64,000 nucleotides of DNA, taken from assembly GCF_000293885.2 (NCBI RefSeq), contig NZ_CP010945.1, positions 1,054,001 to 1,118,000 on the forward strand, read 5' to 3'. Source of the DNA: Pseudomonas fluorescens NCIMB 11764 (GTDB lineage Bacteria > Pseudomonadota > Gammaproteobacteria > Pseudomonadales > Pseudomonadaceae). Every line of letters begins with the position of its first letter. Within the stretch, counting starts at the first letter, position 1. Under the pieces are notes generated by a model that was not told where the DNA came from, made no database searches, and worked only from the letters and a program-made list of their open reading frames with translations. Positions 1 through 10,155 of the stretch are shown piece by piece. Made by a program: the position numbers and the translations under genes.

Positions 1-645
1 GTTCGGTTGAACTTTGCCACTGCGCTCAACTTGAGCAATTAACTTAGTTGGCATTCCGGTGAGCCTCAATCGCTGGCGGGCCGCTGTCAGCAAGTCAGCA
101 TCGCCACTACGCTTGAGGGCGAGAAATTCCTCTTGAGCAGCTGCCCAATCCGGCACCAAGATATCTGCCAAGGCGGCATTCACTTTCAGCACATCACCAG
201 ATGCATGGCCGTACACGCGCTCGACAAAGCCCGCCGTACGGGCCTGAATGACTGCAACGTCCCGTTCGTTGAAGGCCAGAACACCTACCACGTTCAGTGT
301 CGAGGCAAATACCCCTCGACTGACACGAGCCAGTCGCACACCAAGGTTCTGAGTCAGGCTTGGATCAATTCGAATGCCGCCGCTGTCCCCCTTGGTATCT
401 GCGTATTGGGGGATCATCTGCATGTCCATGAAGGGTGACTTACCCGGTTTATCGAATTTCTGTTGTGGGTACATGGGGTCATACCAATACAGAACCTTTC
501 GATCGGCAGAGGCTTTGGCTTCCTGATCCGGCTCGACACTAGCTACTTCGCTCATTCGCGGTTGGGCTAACCAGTAACCTCCGGCAACACCCAAGGCGAT
601 CGAGATGCCGACAACTAAAGTCCCTTTCCATACTTTGAAATTCAT
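1..645 (-). CDS. cusB: CusB-like RND membrane-fusion protein, N-terminal part
   Basis: Only the first 215 codons are inside the window; the gene runs off the left edge. It encodes the periplasmic adaptor of a Cu+/Ag+ RND efflux pump, linking the inner-membrane pump to the outer-membrane channel. One membrane anchor (residues 8-25) is followed by a CusB-type metal-binding stretch: LYWYDPMYP at about residues 52-60 and DKPGKSPFMDM at about 65-75. That stretch is typical of copper/silver adaptors rather than zinc ones. The start ATG overlaps the stop of the upstream outer-membrane factor gene as ATGA, so translation is probably coupled. The inner-membrane pump gene (cusA) would be expected further left. 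Family call is firm; substrate is inferred from the motif and the copper neighbourhood. Confidence 0.9.
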   Translation of the reverse strand, partial: MNFKVWKGTLVVGISIALGVAGGYWLAQPRMSEVASVEPDQEAKASADRKVLYWYDPMYPQQKFDKPGKSPFMDMQMIPQYADTKGDSGGIRIDPSLTQNLGVRLARVSRGVFASTLNVVGVLAFNERDVAVIQARTAGFVERVYGHASGDVLKVNAALADILVPDWAAAQEEFLALKRSGDADLLTAARQRLRLTGMPTKLIAQVERSGKVQPN

Positions 646-1904
646 TGAGCGGGCTCCCCGTAAGAGAAATACAGGCGAGCGCTGGTGAGAGCACGTTGCT
701 CTTCAACGTCAATCTGCTTGAGACGGGCTTCGATGAGTTCGCGTCGGGCGGCCACAACCGAGTTCAAATCACCTTTGCCGGAACGGTAGCTAGCCATGGT
801 GAGTTCAACCTTTTCTTTAGCCAGCGGCAACAAGCTTTCCTGATTACGGTTGACTGCACGATTGAGTCGCTCGTAGTCGGCCAACTCATCCTCCAGTTGC
901 TGGGTATGCTCGCGCGACAGAGCTTCCCGCTCAGCCTCAAGCTGGTTGAGTTCGGCGTGCTTTGCCGCAATTTTGGGGTTTTGCCGAGAGTCAGGAAACA
1001 GCGGGAGATCCCATGAAAACTGGACGCTAACCATGTCACCGAATTGTTTGCCTCGATGCTGATAGTCGAATTCCCAGCTCCAGTCAGATTGCTTTTCCGC
1101 CTCAGCTTCACGGATCTTGGCTTGTGCTTCACGGGTCATCGGCACATACGCCGCCAATTCAGGGTGATGTTGCAGCTTATGGGAGTATCCAGAGGTTTCA
1201 ATGGGCCAATCAGGCAAGCTGCCCGCCGGTTTGTCATTGGCAGCAGGGCCAATCCAGCGCTTGAGGGCCGCCCGGGCCTGTGCACGTTGGCGAACTAAAT
1301 CATCCTGCTGCTCCGCCAGTTGGGCAGCTTCCTGTTTAGGTGTCACCGCATCGGCGGGTTGGGCGCGGCCACCCGCAATCTGAGATCTGACGGTATCGGT
1401 CAGAAGACGGTTTTCTTTGTAGAAGTCCTGGAACATCGCATCTTTACGCTCAACCGAGTAGCTACTGATCCAGGCCAATGCCGTGGACTGTCGGACGTTC
1501 AGACGCGCCACTCGACGCTCAGCGGACGCTCGATCAACAGCCGCATCCGCGACCTCGATACGTGCTTTGCGCTTATCGCTGTTGGGCATCTCCTGTCTGA
1601 TCCCGACCACTTGCATGGTCATGAAGTCCTGGTCGATGCTCCATCTGTCGGCACCACCAATGGGGTAGTTCTGCACGCCCAGCAGTAGCTTGGGATCGGG
1701 TAGTTCGCCGGCGGGAATGGCCGCACTGGTGGCTGCTTGAATTTTGGCGTCTTGTGCGGTCAACGACGGTGCATTGTTTTCGGCCAGCCGCAGCGCTTCA
1801 TCGAGTGTCAATGCACCAGCAAGGCTCGGCAATGCCAGTACGCTTGCCGCCAGGCCGGCCACGAGGGACCAACCTGTGCAAAAGCAGTTGGAGTTCATGT
1901 TCAC
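642..1904 (-). CDS. cusC: CusC-like outer-membrane efflux factor
   Basis: A 420-aa TolC-family outer-membrane channel for the copper/silver RND pump. It has an N-terminal signal region with a hydrophobic stretch at about residues 12-30. LTLDEALRLAENNAPSL then opens the first repeat of the outer-membrane efflux protein fold. Long Ala/Glu/Arg-rich helical segments follow (for example the EAQAKIREAEAEKQ region), as expected for the periplasmic coiled coils. Length is normal for the family. The stop overlaps the cusB start (ATGA), making a CB(A) operon read leftward. The small Cys/Met-rich gene at 1998-2339 lies just upstream in the same direction and probably shares the transcript. Reasonable alternative: another metal RND outer-membrane factor such as CzcC; the CusB motif next door favours copper/silver. 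Confidence 0.88.
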   Translation of the reverse strand: MNMNSNCFCTGWSLVAGLAASVLALPSLAGALTLDEALRLAENNAPSLTAQDAKIQAATSAAIPAGELPDPKLLLGVQNYPIGGADRWSIDQDFMTMQVVGIRQEMPNSDKRKARIEVADAAVDRASAERRVARLNVRQSTALAWISSYSVERKDAMFQDFYKENRLLTDTVRSQIAGGRAQPADAVTPKQEAAQLAEQQDDLVRQRAQARAALKRWIGPAANDKPAGSLPDWPIETSGYSHKLQHHPELAAYVPMTREAQAKIREAEAEKQSDWSWEFDYQHRGKQFGDMVSVQFSWDLPLFPDSRQNPKIAAKHAELNQLEAEREALSREHTQQLEDELADYERLNRAVNRNQESLLPLAKEKVELTMASYRSGKGDLNSVVAARRELIEARLKQIDVEEQRALTSARLYFSYGEPAQ

Positions 1905-1997
1905 GATTCCTGTGATGATCCACCGCGCGCTTCATAAGACATGCGCGCAGATATGCCATCCCGCTAACGCGGAATGAGGCTCAGTGTGGTACAGGAA

Positions 1998-2339
1998 TCA
2001 AGTACGGGGAGGTCGCCATAACCCAGAAGGGGTTTGTACGAGTGGGAAATGGCTGGAGAAGGGCAGAACGATTGGACTGGACAAGGTAATAGGAGGCTTG
2101 ATGATCGAGACTTGCAGCATGCCGCCCGTTTTGCATTCCTGGCCCGACTTACAAGGTTTGCCATGCTCAGCGGTACTTTTCATGTCGTGGCAGCAGTCTT
2201 GACCCATACCATCCATCATCGCTATACCCATGGTTTTCATCGGGCATGGTTCAGTCGATGCCTGAACACCCGCCATCCCGCTAAGGGGAAGCGCCAAGCT
2301 AATTAGGAAAATCAGGCAAAACCGCACATAGCGTTTCAT
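1998..2339 (-). CDS. Small secreted Cys/Met-rich protein upstream of cusCB
   Basis: A 113-aa protein with a clear signal peptide (MKRYVRFCLIFLISLALPL...). The short mature part is loaded with possible metal ligands: EPCPMKTM, DCCHDMK and KPCKSGQECK. It ends in LWRPPRT, a tail seen in small unnamed proteins that precede copper efflux operons in pseudomonads and in some DUF2946-like proteins. It stands 93 bp before cusC in the same direction and follows copCD by 74 bp. A role as periplasmic copper-binding accessory is inference from composition and position; no enzyme motif is visible. Confidence 0.6.
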   Translation of the reverse strand: MKRYVRFCLIFLISLALPLSGMAGVQASTEPCPMKTMGIAMMDGMGQDCCHDMKSTAEHGKPCKSGQECKTGGMLQVSIIKPPITLSSPIVLPFSSHFPLVQTPSGLWRPPRT

Positions 2340-2413
2340 GGGCTAAAGTGTAGACGGTGCAAATGGCTCTTACAATTCACCCTTAAGACTCCTGTATTGG
2401 CTGTTACCAACGT

Positions 2414-3352
2414 CTATGCTGCGCTCATTTCCATGACAGGGCTTAAAGTACCTAACCATGCGACAAGACAGATAATGATGACCGCCATTGAAAACTCAAG
2501 TTTCATGCTACGGCGCAAGGCATTCACCGCGACAGTGTATTCGCCATTGCGAACTGATCGCTCCAATAAGGGGCTTAGATGAAAACGGTTAAGCGTGGCT
2601 AATACGATCATCCCTGCAAATAGCAGGACTTTCAAAAATAGCAACTGGCCATAAGTGCTGAGCATCACCTCATCGAGGCTCGGTCCTACGATAAATAGAT
2701 AATTCACCACGCCCGTTATACTGATGATCACTACAATCACCGCGCCGGCCGATTCAAACCCTGTCAGTACCCGAGCAAGAACTCGTACTTCCTGATCACC
2801 TTTCAGCGATTTTAAACGCAGCAGCAGTGCAAATGCTGCCAACGCACCCAACCAACCGCCTGCGGCCAAGAGATGGAAGATGTCGCTAGTAAAATGCCAG
2901 TAACGACGGCTCCCTTCGTCCATCGCACCATGCCCTGTCCATGCCAGCGTCGCTAGCGCAATGGCGCCACATACAGTGACAATCCAAAGACTGAGTGTCG
3001 GAAAGCGCTTACTCAGAGCAACGCCGACAACAGCCGTCAGCAACGCCACTATCCGGACCATCCAGGTCAAACCGACGTCCGTCCCCATGAGAACCATTTG
3101 AAAAATATGGTGATGTAGCTCCATGAAGCCCGACACACCACTCATAGCTTTCGCAAGCAACAACATGGCTGCTAGAGACAGAGCCACACCTAAAACAGAT
3201 GTACTGTAAAGAAGCGACTCAAAATTTAAAACCGCTCCCGATACTCTCTCTTTTCCCCTCAGGCTATAAAGACCAAATATTGCCAGTCCAAATAACAGCA
3301 TCAGATCAAAATATAGAGCAAAGCGAACAGCTATATTTATTGAGTCGCTCAT
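2414..3352 (-). CDS. copD: CopD-family inner-membrane copper protein
   Basis: A 312-aa polytopic membrane protein of the CopD/PcoD family, thought to move copper across the inner membrane together with periplasmic CopC. About eight hydrophobic segments run the whole length, starting with the helix around residues 9-26. Conserved-looking His/Met/Trp residues lie near helix ends, including [18 protein letters not shown] (a His-rich loop at about residues 77-95), WTGHGAMD, and [13 protein letters not shown]. The gene starts 3 nt after the copC stop, so copC-copD is a two-gene operon read leftward. Length matches the family. The direction of copper movement (uptake or efflux) cannot be read from sequence. 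Confidence 0.88.
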   Translation of the reverse strand: MSDSINIAVRFALYFDLMLLFGLAIFGLYSLRGKERVSGAVLNFESLLYSTSVLGVALSLAAMLLLAKAMSGVSGFMELHHHIFQMVLMGTDVGLTWMVRIVALLTAVVGVALSKRFPTLSLWIVTVCGAIALATLAWTGHGAMDEGSRRYWHFTSDIFHLLAAGGWLGALAAFALLLRLKSLKGDQEVRVLARVLTGFESAGAVIVVIISITGVVNYLFIVGPSLDEVMLSTYGQLLFLKVLLFAGMIVLATLNRFHLSPLLERSVRNGEYTVAVNALRRSMKLEFSMAVIIICLVAWLGTLSPVMEMSAA

Positions 3353-3355
3353 GAA

Positions 3356-3739
3356 TCATTTCACTTTGAAAGAAAAATTGCCGGTGATGGGATGAGTGTC
3401 AGACGAGACGGCACGCCACTCAACTTTATAAGTACCTGTGGTCAATGGCGATGCAGGCGTAATTACCATCGTCTTAGGATCTCCCCCGCCTGCAACAGCT
3501 GCTTTAACGCCCATTGGGGAGTTAGGCATGCCGGGCATATCGGTCATGATCAGCTTAGCACCGGAAAACTGAGTCGTTAGATTCTCAGAAAATTGCAGTT
3601 CAATTTTCGCAGGAGCAGCAACATCCGACCCTTCTGCTGGAGTAGAAGAAAGCAGCTTTGGATGTGCCTGAGCAACTGCACTCAAAAGCAAACCCGCTGT
3701 CAGTGCTACAGCTACGGTGGTGGTTTTAAGGAATGACAT
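3356..3739 (-). CDS. copC: CopC periplasmic copper-binding protein
   Basis: A 127-aa periplasmic cupredoxin-like copper carrier. Signal peptide residues 1-25 end in AVAQA, so the mature protein would begin with HPK. That gives the free N-terminal His needed for the Cu(II) site, with the other ligands in SSDTHPITGNFSF. A Met-containing stretch (MTDMPGMPNSPM) fits the Cu(I) site of methionine-rich CopC proteins. It is followed 3 nt later by copD. A cop box on the same strand lies about 195 bp upstream (3934-3948), so CopR control is likely. Length and motif order are standard for the family. Confidence 0.93.
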   Translation of the reverse strand: MSFLKTTTVAVALTAGLLLSAVAQAHPKLLSSTPAEGSDVAAPAKIELQFSENLTTQFSGAKLIMTDMPGMPNSPMGVKAAVAGGGDPKTMVITPASPLTTGTYKVEWRAVSSDTHPITGNFSFKVK

Positions 3740-3933
3740 GCAAGACTCCTCACAGCAAAAGCTGTTGGTTCTAGGTTTTTGATGAGTATCTAGTTATTAC
3801 TTTTACGCTTATTAAAAACACTGGCGAGCTACCTAGCAGATTCCGTGTTCTAGGGCGACCTGGACAGGAATAATCACAAGAATTCCAACGTCACAGCGCA
3901 AGTACACGATGCCACACGAACGCAAACTATTCG

Positions 3934-3948
3934 ATTACATTTCAGTCA
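3934..3948 (-). promoter_or_regulatory. cop box upstream of copCD
   Basis: On the minus strand the site reads TGACTGAAATGTAAT, one of five near-identical 15-mers in the left part of the window that all sit before copper genes. It lies about 195 bp before copC, inside a 339-bp interval (3740-4078) that otherwise holds no gene. CopR binding is inferred from known Pseudomonas cop boxes and from the presence of copRS next door. Confidence 0.65.
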
Positions 3949-4078
3949 GCTTGGACCTGCTTTGGGACGCTGAATTTCTTGAAAAGATGGTTAAAATGGG
4001 CTTCCGTTTTGCGACGTTCACACCGTGAAAACCGTTCGCAAGACCACATAGCTGCTCGGGTGTATATGGGGTTGTTGA

Positions 4079-5467
4079 TTAGGCATTTTCTGCACTCGCA
4101 CAAGGGAGTTGTATATGAAAAGCTGTTTTTCCAGCTGACGACGTGCACCATATCTTGCCGTCGTGTGACTCTATGATTGATCGAGTGATTGATAAGCCTA
4201 GCCCCGCATTACTTGGGTTTCCTTCTCTACGAGCGGGGTCCACTCGATAAAATCGATCAAACAGTTTTTCAAGGTGCTCAGGAGCGATAGGTTCTCCAGG
4301 GTTTTCCACGGAGATAGAGATTGACGTCCCTTCCTGTCTTATATCGACACTGATACATTTCCCTGCGGGGGTGTACCGGAGGGCATTCGAGAGCAGATTA
4401 GAGATAGCCCTGTCGAGCATAAGAACGTCACCTCGGACGCTGCCTCTCCCTGTCACCTTAAGGTCGATGCCTTGCTCATCAGCCAACAAGCGGTAGTACT
4501 CGAGTAATTTCTCTACTAGCGCTACCAAGTCTATCGGTTTGTTTTCATGAGTAATCAGACCATTATCTGATTTCGCTAGAAAAAGCATGTCATCGATCAT
4601 CCGCCCCATACGCTTCAGGTCATCAAGATTCGAATACAAGTTGTCTTCGTAATCCTCAATATTCCTTTTTCGAGAAAGCACCACTTCGGTGTGTGTCATC
4701 AAATTGCTGACTGGTGTTCGTAGTTCGTGAGCAATGTCCGCAGAGAAGTTTGATAAGCGAACAAATGCATCGTCAAGTCTAGATAACATTGCATTAAAAG
4801 AAAGCACCATCTGCTGAAGCTCTTTAGGAACGGCCGCTAAAGGAATCCGTTCTTTGAGCGATTTAGCAGACATTGACGCAGCGACTTGAGTAACCTGGCG
4901 AATAGGTCTTAGTCCACTGCTCGCGACCATCCAGCCCAGCGCCGCACTGACCAGCGCGCTTATAAACAACCCTATCAAAAACCAGCGTTCAAGCGTCTCA
5001 AAGAACGCCATATGTTGCGTAACGTCAAAGATCAACATAACGGTCAGCGGTTTTTCTTGTCCCGTCACAATCGCCTGCGCCGTTATTCCCCGGAACGTTT
5101 GCTCATCATCACGCCACTCCCAAACGTTGTTGTTTGAGGTCGTGCGAAAGTCTTCAGGAATATCGATTGGACCTGGATCAGCAAAAAGGGTCTTGCCGTG
5201 ACCATCGAAGATCAGGGCTGTCAAATCTCGGTGAGCACCCAGCAGCGCCTCCAACTCAGGCTTAACATCACTGAACTGGTCAATGCTACTCAATCCCGTC
5301 AAAATTCTTTGGGTCGAGTGTAGCTTCTCGTTTAGCGCCTGCTGATCTAGCATTTTGAAATGATGCCGGCTAAGGCTGTTAAAACTGAGTCCAGCGACGG
5401 TGAGCACCGCCGTTACAGCTAGCATGAACATCAGGCTCATGCGGGTAGTCAGAGACATTCGCTTCAT
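4079..5467 (-). CDS. copS: CopS/CusS-type copper sensor histidine kinase
   Basis: A 462-aa inner-membrane sensor kinase that phosphorylates the response regulator encoded just upstream. Order of parts: a first membrane helix (about residues 12-28), a periplasmic sensor loop of about 130 residues, a second helix (about 163-182), HAMP, the phospho-acceptor motif [10 protein letters not shown], the N box ([16 protein letters not shown]) and the G box ([10 protein letters not shown]). Its start overlaps the stop of the regulator gene (ATGA). It reads like the heavy-metal sensor kinase family (CopS/CusS/PcoS). Copper specificity is inferred from the neighbours and the cop boxes. Confidence 0.88.
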   Translation of the reverse strand: MKRMSLTTRMSLMFMLAVTAVLTVAGLSFNSLSRHHFKMLDQQALNEKLHSTQRILTGLSSIDQFSDVKPELEALLGAHRDLTALIFDGHGKTLFADPGPIDIPEDFRTTSNNNVWEWRDDEQTFRGITAQAIVTGQEKPLTVMLIFDVTQHMAFFETLERWFLIGLFISALVSAALGWMVASSGLRPIRQVTQVAASMSAKSLKERIPLAAVPKELQQMVLSFNAMLSRLDDAFVRLSNFSADIAHELRTPVSNLMTHTEVVLSRKRNIEDYEDNLYSNLDDLKRMGRMIDDMLFLAKSDNGLITHENKPIDLVALVEKLLEYYRLLADEQGIDLKVTGRGSVRGDVLMLDRAISNLLSNALRYTPAGKCISVDIRQEGTSISISVENPGEPIAPEHLEKLFDRFYRVDPARREGNPSNAGLGLSITRSIIESHDGKIWCTSSAGKTAFHIQLPCASAENA

Positions 5468-6159
5468 TCCAGCCCCGTCCCAGAATCCGGCGCATCTAGC
5501 ATGTAGCCCATGCCTCGGGAGGTGTGGATAAGCTTGACCTCAAAATCATCATCAATCTTTGCTCTGAGCCGCCTTACGGCGACCTCGATGACGTTCGTAT
5601 CGCTGTCGAAGTTCATGTCCCACACCTGGGAAGCGATAAGCGACTTAGGCAGCACCTCACCTCGACGACGGAGCAGCAATTCGAGTAACGCAAACTCTTT
5701 GGCCGTGAGATCTATACGTTTGCCTCCACGGACAACCCTGCGCTTGAGCAGGTCAACCTCAAGATCAGCCAATTTCATATGAGTTTGGGAGGGGGCTGTA
5801 CTCCCTCTTCGCAGCAGCGTTCTGACGCGGGCAAGCAATTCAGAAAAAGCGAAGGGTTTTATGAGGTAATCGTCTGCCCCCAGCTCAAGTCCTTTGACGC
5901 GATCCTCGACGCGGTCTCGCGCCGTGAGAAAAAGCACGGGGACATTTTTTCCGGATGCCCGCACCTTCTGAAGTACTTCCCATCCGTCCAGCCCAGGCAT
6001 CATCACATCGAGAATCAGCAGGTCATAAGCCTCGCTCAACGCGTGTTGAAGCGCCTCCTTACCATTGGTAAAGCGATCAACATTGAACCCTGCCTCAGCA
6101 AGACCTTGCTGCAAATAAATGCCTATTTTGGGTTCGTCTTCCGCAACCAGAAGTCTCAT
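5464..6159 (-). CDS. copR: CopR/CusR-type response regulator
   Basis: A 231-aa OmpR-family regulator. The start was placed at 6159 because the receiver domain begins directly there ([13 protein letters not shown]). The in-frame extension to 6222 encodes a His-rich string unlike the family. Receiver landmarks: acidic pair in AEDEP, phospho-acceptor Asp in [17 protein letters not shown], and the lysine in DYLIKPF. The C-terminal winged helix contains [18 protein letters not shown]. It is the only regulator on the copper side and presumably binds the cop boxes at 3934, 6224, 6796, 11126 and 11492. It overlaps copS by ATGA, and the divergent site at 6224 suggests autoregulation. Confidence 0.9.
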   Translation of the reverse strand: MRLLVAEDEPKIGIYLQQGLAEAGFNVDRFTNGKEALQHALSEAYDLLILDVMMPGLDGWEVLQKVRASGKNVPVLFLTARDRVEDRVKGLELGADDYLIKPFAFSELLARVRTLLRRGSTAPSQTHMKLADLEVDLLKRRVVRGGKRIDLTAKEFALLELLLRRRGEVLPKSLIASQVWDMNFDSDTNVIEVAVRRLRAKIDDDFEVKLIHTSRGMGYMLDAPDSGTGLE

Positions 6160-6223
6160 GGGGGTGGCTCTCGAATGATTGTGATGATGAGTCTGCAAGG
6201 AAATGCTTCTGCCAACCAGCAAC

Positions 6224-6238
6224 TGACAGAAAAGTAAT
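6224..6238 (+). promoter_or_regulatory. cop box between copR and the PtrA-like gene
   Basis: TGACAGAAAAGTAAT lies in the 206-bp divergent interval between copR (leftward) and the PtrA-like gene (rightward). It differs from the clearest copy (11492-11506) at one base. It could serve either gene or both. Confidence 0.6.
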
Positions 6239-6365
6239 ATTGGCTTCAGGTAGATGTCAGCGAGTGCTGTCTAGGGTTCGAGCATGAGTACTCCCTAGTA
6301 CTCGACCGACGCCTCCGCATGAAACCTTGGGGGAGCCGGAAAACAGATCAAAAAGGAGCTTCCTC

Positions 6366-6719
6366 ATGAATCATCTAAAAATCCTTATCTTTGTGGGTTC
6401 GATACTCATCTCAGCGTCTGCTTTGGCTGAAGGTGGCGCAGATCGGATTGCGGAGCGTATGGAAAGCCTACGCGACAAAGCAGAAGCGACCTTGGTGCAA
6501 GCTGAAAAAGCCCCAGAGGGAGAGCGCCATGTACACATGGCCGAGCATATGAAACTGCTGGGCGAGATCATGAACCAACTCCATCAGGATCACCCAAAAG
6601 CATCAATGTCGCCTCAGGAACATCTTTCCTGGATGGAAAAGCACGACGCTATGGTTGATGACGTTTTGAACCAAATGCAGCGCGAACACAAACTGATGCT
6701 TTCTGAGAACCATCAGTAA
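6366..6719 (+). CDS. Secreted PtrA-like small protein, His/Met-rich C-terminus
   Basis: A 117-aa exported protein. The start at 6366 is set by the AAGGAG about 8 nt before the ATG and by the signal peptide that begins there (ends ALAEGG). It carries the signature AEGGADRIAERMESLR just after cleavage, shared in this window with the proteins at 11262, 25925, 36130 (broken), 47486 and 47826. In Pseudomonas such proteins are labelled PtrA N-terminal domain or DUF2790. Unlike its relatives, the C-terminal two thirds is helical and rich in His and Met (HVHMAEHMKLLGEIMNQL, HQDHP), which suggests metal binding. A cop box lies about 130 bp upstream. Exact function unknown. Confidence 0.75.
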   Translation: MNHLKILIFVGSILISASALAEGGADRIAERMESLRDKAEATLVQAEKAPEGERHVHMAEHMKLLGEIMNQLHQDHPKASMSPQEHLSWMEKHDAMVDDVLNQMQREHKLMLSENHQ

Positions 6720-6795
6720 CCGGGTACCTCCGATGGGCTGTTTGATCCGCTCGGTTGGTACGGCGTCATATGCGCGCCGCACTACTCTTGGAAAC

Positions 6796-6810
6796 TGACA
6801 GAAATGTAGT
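6796..6810 (+). promoter_or_regulatory. cop box upstream of the CopI-like gene
   Basis: TGACAGAAATGTAGT, 73 bp before the start of the cupredoxin gene at 6883. It differs from the copA site (11492-11506) at one position. Likely CopR target by similarity and position. Confidence 0.65.
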
Positions 6811-6882
6811 GTTCACGTCAGTTAGCTGGCAGCTCTATCCTTTTAGCATAGCTAGTGTTTTCCATTTGCTCTTGAGGTCATC

Positions 6883-7419
6883 ATGAAAGCTAAGCTCGTT
6901 ACCCCAGTTATTGCGGCGATCACCTTATTCTTCGGTGCGACGGCCATGGCAGACGTAGGTCATGGCAAAGAGGACATCGGCCAGCCTGGCGTCGCCTCTG
7001 CGGTGACCCGTACGGTAGATGTGGAGATGGGTGATATTTTCTTCATGCCTAAAAACATCGATGTGAAGCCTGGTGAGACTATTCGTTTTGTCCTTCGTAA
7101 TAAGGGCGCACTGCTGCACGAATTCAATATCGGCCAAGCCGCCGCTCATGCCGCGCACCAAAAAGAAATGGCGAGCATGTTCCAGAATGGAACGCTTACA
7201 CCCACCGGGTCAGGGAAAATGACGGGCAGCATGGGTCACAGCATGGGAGGGATGAAGATGGTTGGAATGGAACACAACGACCCGAACAGCATGCTGATCG
7301 AGCCAGGAGCAACAAAGGAATTGATCTGGACCTTCAACAATACAACTGGACTTCAATTTGCCTGTAACGTGCCAGGTCATTACCAGTCTGGGATGGTCGG
7401 TCAATTTGACCTGAACTGA
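6883..7419 (+). CDS. copI: CopI-like periplasmic cupredoxin
   Basis: A 178-aa exported blue-copper-type protein. The signal peptide ends in ATAMA (about residue 23). Type-1 copper ligands are visible in order: His in LLHEFNIG, then Cys, His and Met in FACNVPGHYQSGM. A Met/His-rich insertion (MTGSMGHSMGGMKMVGMEH) between them gives extra copper-binding capacity. This matches CopI-type cupredoxins that protect periplasmic enzymes from copper. It has its own cop box 73 bp upstream and leads into DUF2933 and the copper ATPase in the same direction. The start ATG is the first in frame and begins the signal peptide. Azurin-like electron carrier is the alternative; context favours copper tolerance. 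Confidence 0.85.
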   Translation: MKAKLVTPVIAAITLFFGATAMADVGHGKEDIGQPGVASAVTRTVDVEMGDIFFMPKNIDVKPGETIRFVLRNKGALLHEFNIGQAAAHAAHQKEMASMFQNGTLTPTGSGKMTGSMGHSMGGMKMVGMEHNDPNSMLIEPGATKELIWTFNNTTGLQFACNVPGHYQSGMVGQFDLN

Positions 7420-7514
7420 GCCTGAACTGACCGCTAAACCCGCGTCTCCTCAAGAGTTGGCTACGCTCTGAGGCAGACATCAGAGCAACTCGCTCACACA
7501 CTGGGGTCTAGATC

Positions 7515-7760
7515 ATGAATAACCATCAGCATCCGGCTGGAAGCATCACCACCCCATTTTGGACGCGCAAAACAGGCGTTGTACTGATTATGTTCATTGT
7601 GATCGGCGCCTTCTACGTGGTGCGGGAGCATTTCAGCCACGTTTATCCATATTTGCCCTATCTCATTCTGTTGATCTGTCCATTGATGCATTTTTTTGGG
7701 CATGGACATGGCGTACATGACCATGGCAATCAGGCGCAAGCCAACAAGGAAGAGAAATAG
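7515..7760 (+). CDS. DUF2933 small membrane protein
   Basis: An 81-aa protein with two closely spaced hydrophobic helices (about residues 21-36 and 45-62), the family hallmark [15 protein letters not shown], and a His-rich tail. This is the DUF2933 pattern, common beside metal P-type ATPases. It ends 2 nt before the copper ATPase start, so the two are almost certainly co-translated. It may help hand copper to, or stabilise, the ATPase; that is inference from proximity. Confidence 0.75.
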   Translation: MNNHQHPAGSITTPFWTRKTGVVLIMFIVIGAFYVVREHFSHVYPYLPYLILLICPLMHFFGHGHGVHDHGNQAQANKEEK

Positions 7761-7762
7761 CT

Positions 7763-10120
7763 ATGCCCAATAAACCGAGCCACCACGATCACGGTCCTAC
7801 CCACGCTGCCTCGCCCCCTGACGCTGATCTACGTGACCCGGTGTGCGGCATGACGATTACGCCTCCAAGTAAATTTGGCGAGTCTTATCAGGGACAGATT
7901 TATCAGTTTTGCAGCCAAAAATGCCAAGAGAAATTTCGGGCAGCTCCAGAGCACTACAGTGGTATTCATCCCAGCACTGAACCCAGCATCGCGGCTACAG
8001 AGCCCGCGGTCCAAGTAGCCACTGAATTTACCTGCCCGATGCACCCGGAAATAAAACAGCCAGGGCCCGGCAATTGCCCAAAATGTGGCATGACATTAGA
8101 ACCTGTCATTCCGGCGCTAGATGACGATGACAAAACCGAGCTCCGTGATTTCGCGCGCCGCTTTTGGTGGTCTCTGCCTTTAACCGTGATAGTGACCGTT
8201 CTAGCCATGGCGGGCCATTCATTACAACTCTTCCATGGCTCGGTTCAAAACTGGATCGAGTTTGCTCTTGCGACACCGGTCACCTTATGGGCAGGGTGGC
8301 CCTTTTTTGTAAGGGGCATAGCATCTGTTAGAAATCGCAGTCCAAATATGTGGACTCTGATAGGTTTGGGTACTTCCGCAGCTTATCTTTACAGCGTCGC
8401 AGCAACCCTCTTTCCCCAAAGTTTTCCCACCACCTTCATGCAAGATGGACGCATCGGCGTTTACTTCGAAGCCGCTGCAGTCATCATCTCGCTCACCTTG
8501 CTTGGGCAGATTCTTGAGCTAAAAGCACGGTCACAAACCTCCGCCGCCATTAAGTCCCTTCTAGGCCTATCTCCCAAAACTGCACGCAAGATCAACGCCG
8601 ATGGTCAGGAGGAAGACATTCCTCTTACCCATGTTCACTTGGGCGACCATTTGCGGGTCAGACCTGGTGAAAAGGTGCCAGTTGATGGCTCTGTGCTCGA
8701 GGGAGAAAGTGCGGTGGATGAGTCCATGCTCACTGGTGAACCTGTGCCGGTAATGAAAAGGCCAGGGGATAGTTTGATCGGCGCCACGCTTAATACTCAC
8801 GGGAGCTTGGTGATGGAGGCGCAAAAGGTCGGCGCCGACACCATGCTGTCTCAGATAGTGCAAATGGTCGCTCTAGCCCAACGCTCCAAAGCGCCAATGC
8901 AAAGAATGGCCGACTCGATCGCCGGCTACTTTGTGATGGGGGTTATCGCGATTGCGTTGCTGACATTCTTAGGTTGGGGACTATTCGGCCCGGAACCCAG
9001 CTGGGTCTTCGGCCTGATCAATGCTGTCGCCGTACTTATCATCGCTTGCCCCTGTGCACTTGGTCTTGCAACGCCCATGTCGATCATGGTTTCGACCGGT
9101 AAAGCGGCCAGTATGGGAGTGCTGTTCAGGGACGCCAGTGCTATTGAAAACCTTTGCAAGATCGACACGCTGATTGTCGATAAAACGGGGACCCTGACAG
9201 AGGGACGGCCGGAATTTCACAGTGTGGAGGCCACACCAGATTTTAACCCACACGATGTTCTTCAACTGGCCGCTAGCCTTGATCAAGGCAGCGAACATCC
9301 TTTGGCGCACGCCATCGTCGATCACGCCCGAACTGAAAATATCGCGCTCACCAAGCCTGAATCGTTTGAGTCCGGGTCTGGGATTGGAGTCAGTGGCCTT
9401 GTTGATGGCAAGAAAGTACAGCTGGGCAACACAGCGCTGATGGACGCTGCCGGTGTAAGCACCAAGGTCTTACAGTACCGTGCAGAGTTGTTGCGCCTTG
9501 AAGGCATCAGCATAATCTATCTAGCAGTTGACGGGGTTCTGGCAGGATTACTGGCGGTCTCAGATCCGATAAAACCGACCTCCAAAGAAGCAGTCACCAA
9601 GCTTAAAGCTGATAACGTAAAAATCATCATGGCCACCGGAGACGGGCTCACCACCGCACGTGCTGTCGCCAAGGAGATGGGTATTGAAGAGGTTCATGGA
9701 GAAGTCAAACCTCAGGACAAAGAGCGCCTGGTGGCGGACCTCCAGCGATACGGTCGAAAGGTTGCCATGGCCGGCGACGGTATCAACGACGCACCGGCCT
9801 TGGCGCGTGCAGATGTGGGCATTGCCATGGGTACAGGGACTGATGTCGCGATGAATAGCGCTCAGCTCACGCTGGTAAAAGGCGACCTGATGGGGATTTT
9901 ACGGGCACGGGCACTTTCGGTTGCGACAGTAAAAAACATGCGGCAAAACTTGGGTTTCGCCTTCCTTTACAACTCAATGGGTATTCCCTTGGCCGCAGGC
10001 CTACTCTATCCGCTGACGGGGCACCTTCTGTCGCCAATGATCGCTGCGTTAGCCATGAGCGTCAGTTCTGCGTCAGTAGTTTTCAATGCTTTGAGACTGA
10101 GGAATACCCATATAGCTTGA
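7763..10120 (+). CDS. Copper-exporting P1B-type ATPase with YHS and HMBD domains
   Basis: A 785-aa inner-membrane ATPase that pumps Cu+ to the periplasm. The usual CxxC metal-binding domain is replaced by a YHS domain (DPVCGMTI at about residues 25-32) followed by a heavy-metal-binding segment (FTCPMHPEI ... [11 protein letters not shown], about 93-117). Then come the membrane helices, the actuator motif TGEPVPV, the transport motif [10 protein letters not shown], the phosphorylation site DKTGTLTEG, the SEHPLA motif and [11 protein letters not shown]. The CPC motif with MxxSS in the last helix region ([15 protein letters not shown]) fits the copper subgroup. It follows the DUF2933 gene by 2 nt. 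This is the CopA/CopF class; no symbol is given because copA names the oxidase at 11647 here. Confidence 0.93.
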   Translation: MPNKPSHHDHGPTHAASPPDADLRDPVCGMTITPPSKFGESYQGQIYQFCSQKCQEKFRAAPEHYSGIHPSTEPSIAATEPAVQVATEFTCPMHPEIKQPGPGNCPKCGMTLEPVIPALDDDDKTELRDFARRFWWSLPLTVIVTVLAMAGHSLQLFHGSVQNWIEFALATPVTLWAGWPFFVRGIASVRNRSPNMWTLIGLGTSAAYLYSVAATLFPQSFPTTFMQDGRIGVYFEAAAVIISLTLLGQILELKARSQTSAAIKSLLGLSPKTARKINADGQEEDIPLTHVHLGDHLRVRPGEKVPVDGSVLEGESAVDESMLTGEPVPVMKRPGDSLIGATLNTHGSLVMEAQKVGADTMLSQIVQMVALAQRSKAPMQRMADSIAGYFVMGVIAIALLTFLGWGLFGPEPSWVFGLINAVAVLIIACPCALGLATPMSIMVSTGKAASMGVLFRDASAIENLCKIDTLIVDKTGTLTEGRPEFHSVEATPDFNPHDVLQLAASLDQGSEHPLAHAIVDHARTENIALTKPESFESGSGIGVSGLVDGKKVQLGNTALMDAAGVSTKVLQYRAELLRLEGISIIYLAVDGVLAGLLAVSDPIKPTSKEAVTKLKADNVKIIMATGDGLTTARAVAKEMGIEEVHGEVKPQDKERLVADLQRYGRKVAMAGDGINDAPALARADVGIAMGTGTDVAMNSAQLTLVKGDLMGILRARALSVATVKNMRQNLGFAFLYNSMGIPLAAGLLYPLTGHLLSPMIAALAMSVSSASVVFNALRLRNTHIA

Positions 10121-10155
10121 GCGCAACCGTTGCTCGCACCCCACAAAACATAACT

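Noticed and set aside
2340..2413. Possible cop box before the small Cys/Met-rich gene (GGTGAATTGTAAG on the minus strand)
   Set aside because: It lacks the TGAC half that all five accepted copies keep.
6160..6222. N-terminal extension of the copper response regulator
   Set aside because: The added 21 residues are His-rich and unlike OmpR-family starts; the domain begins exactly at the ATG at 6159.
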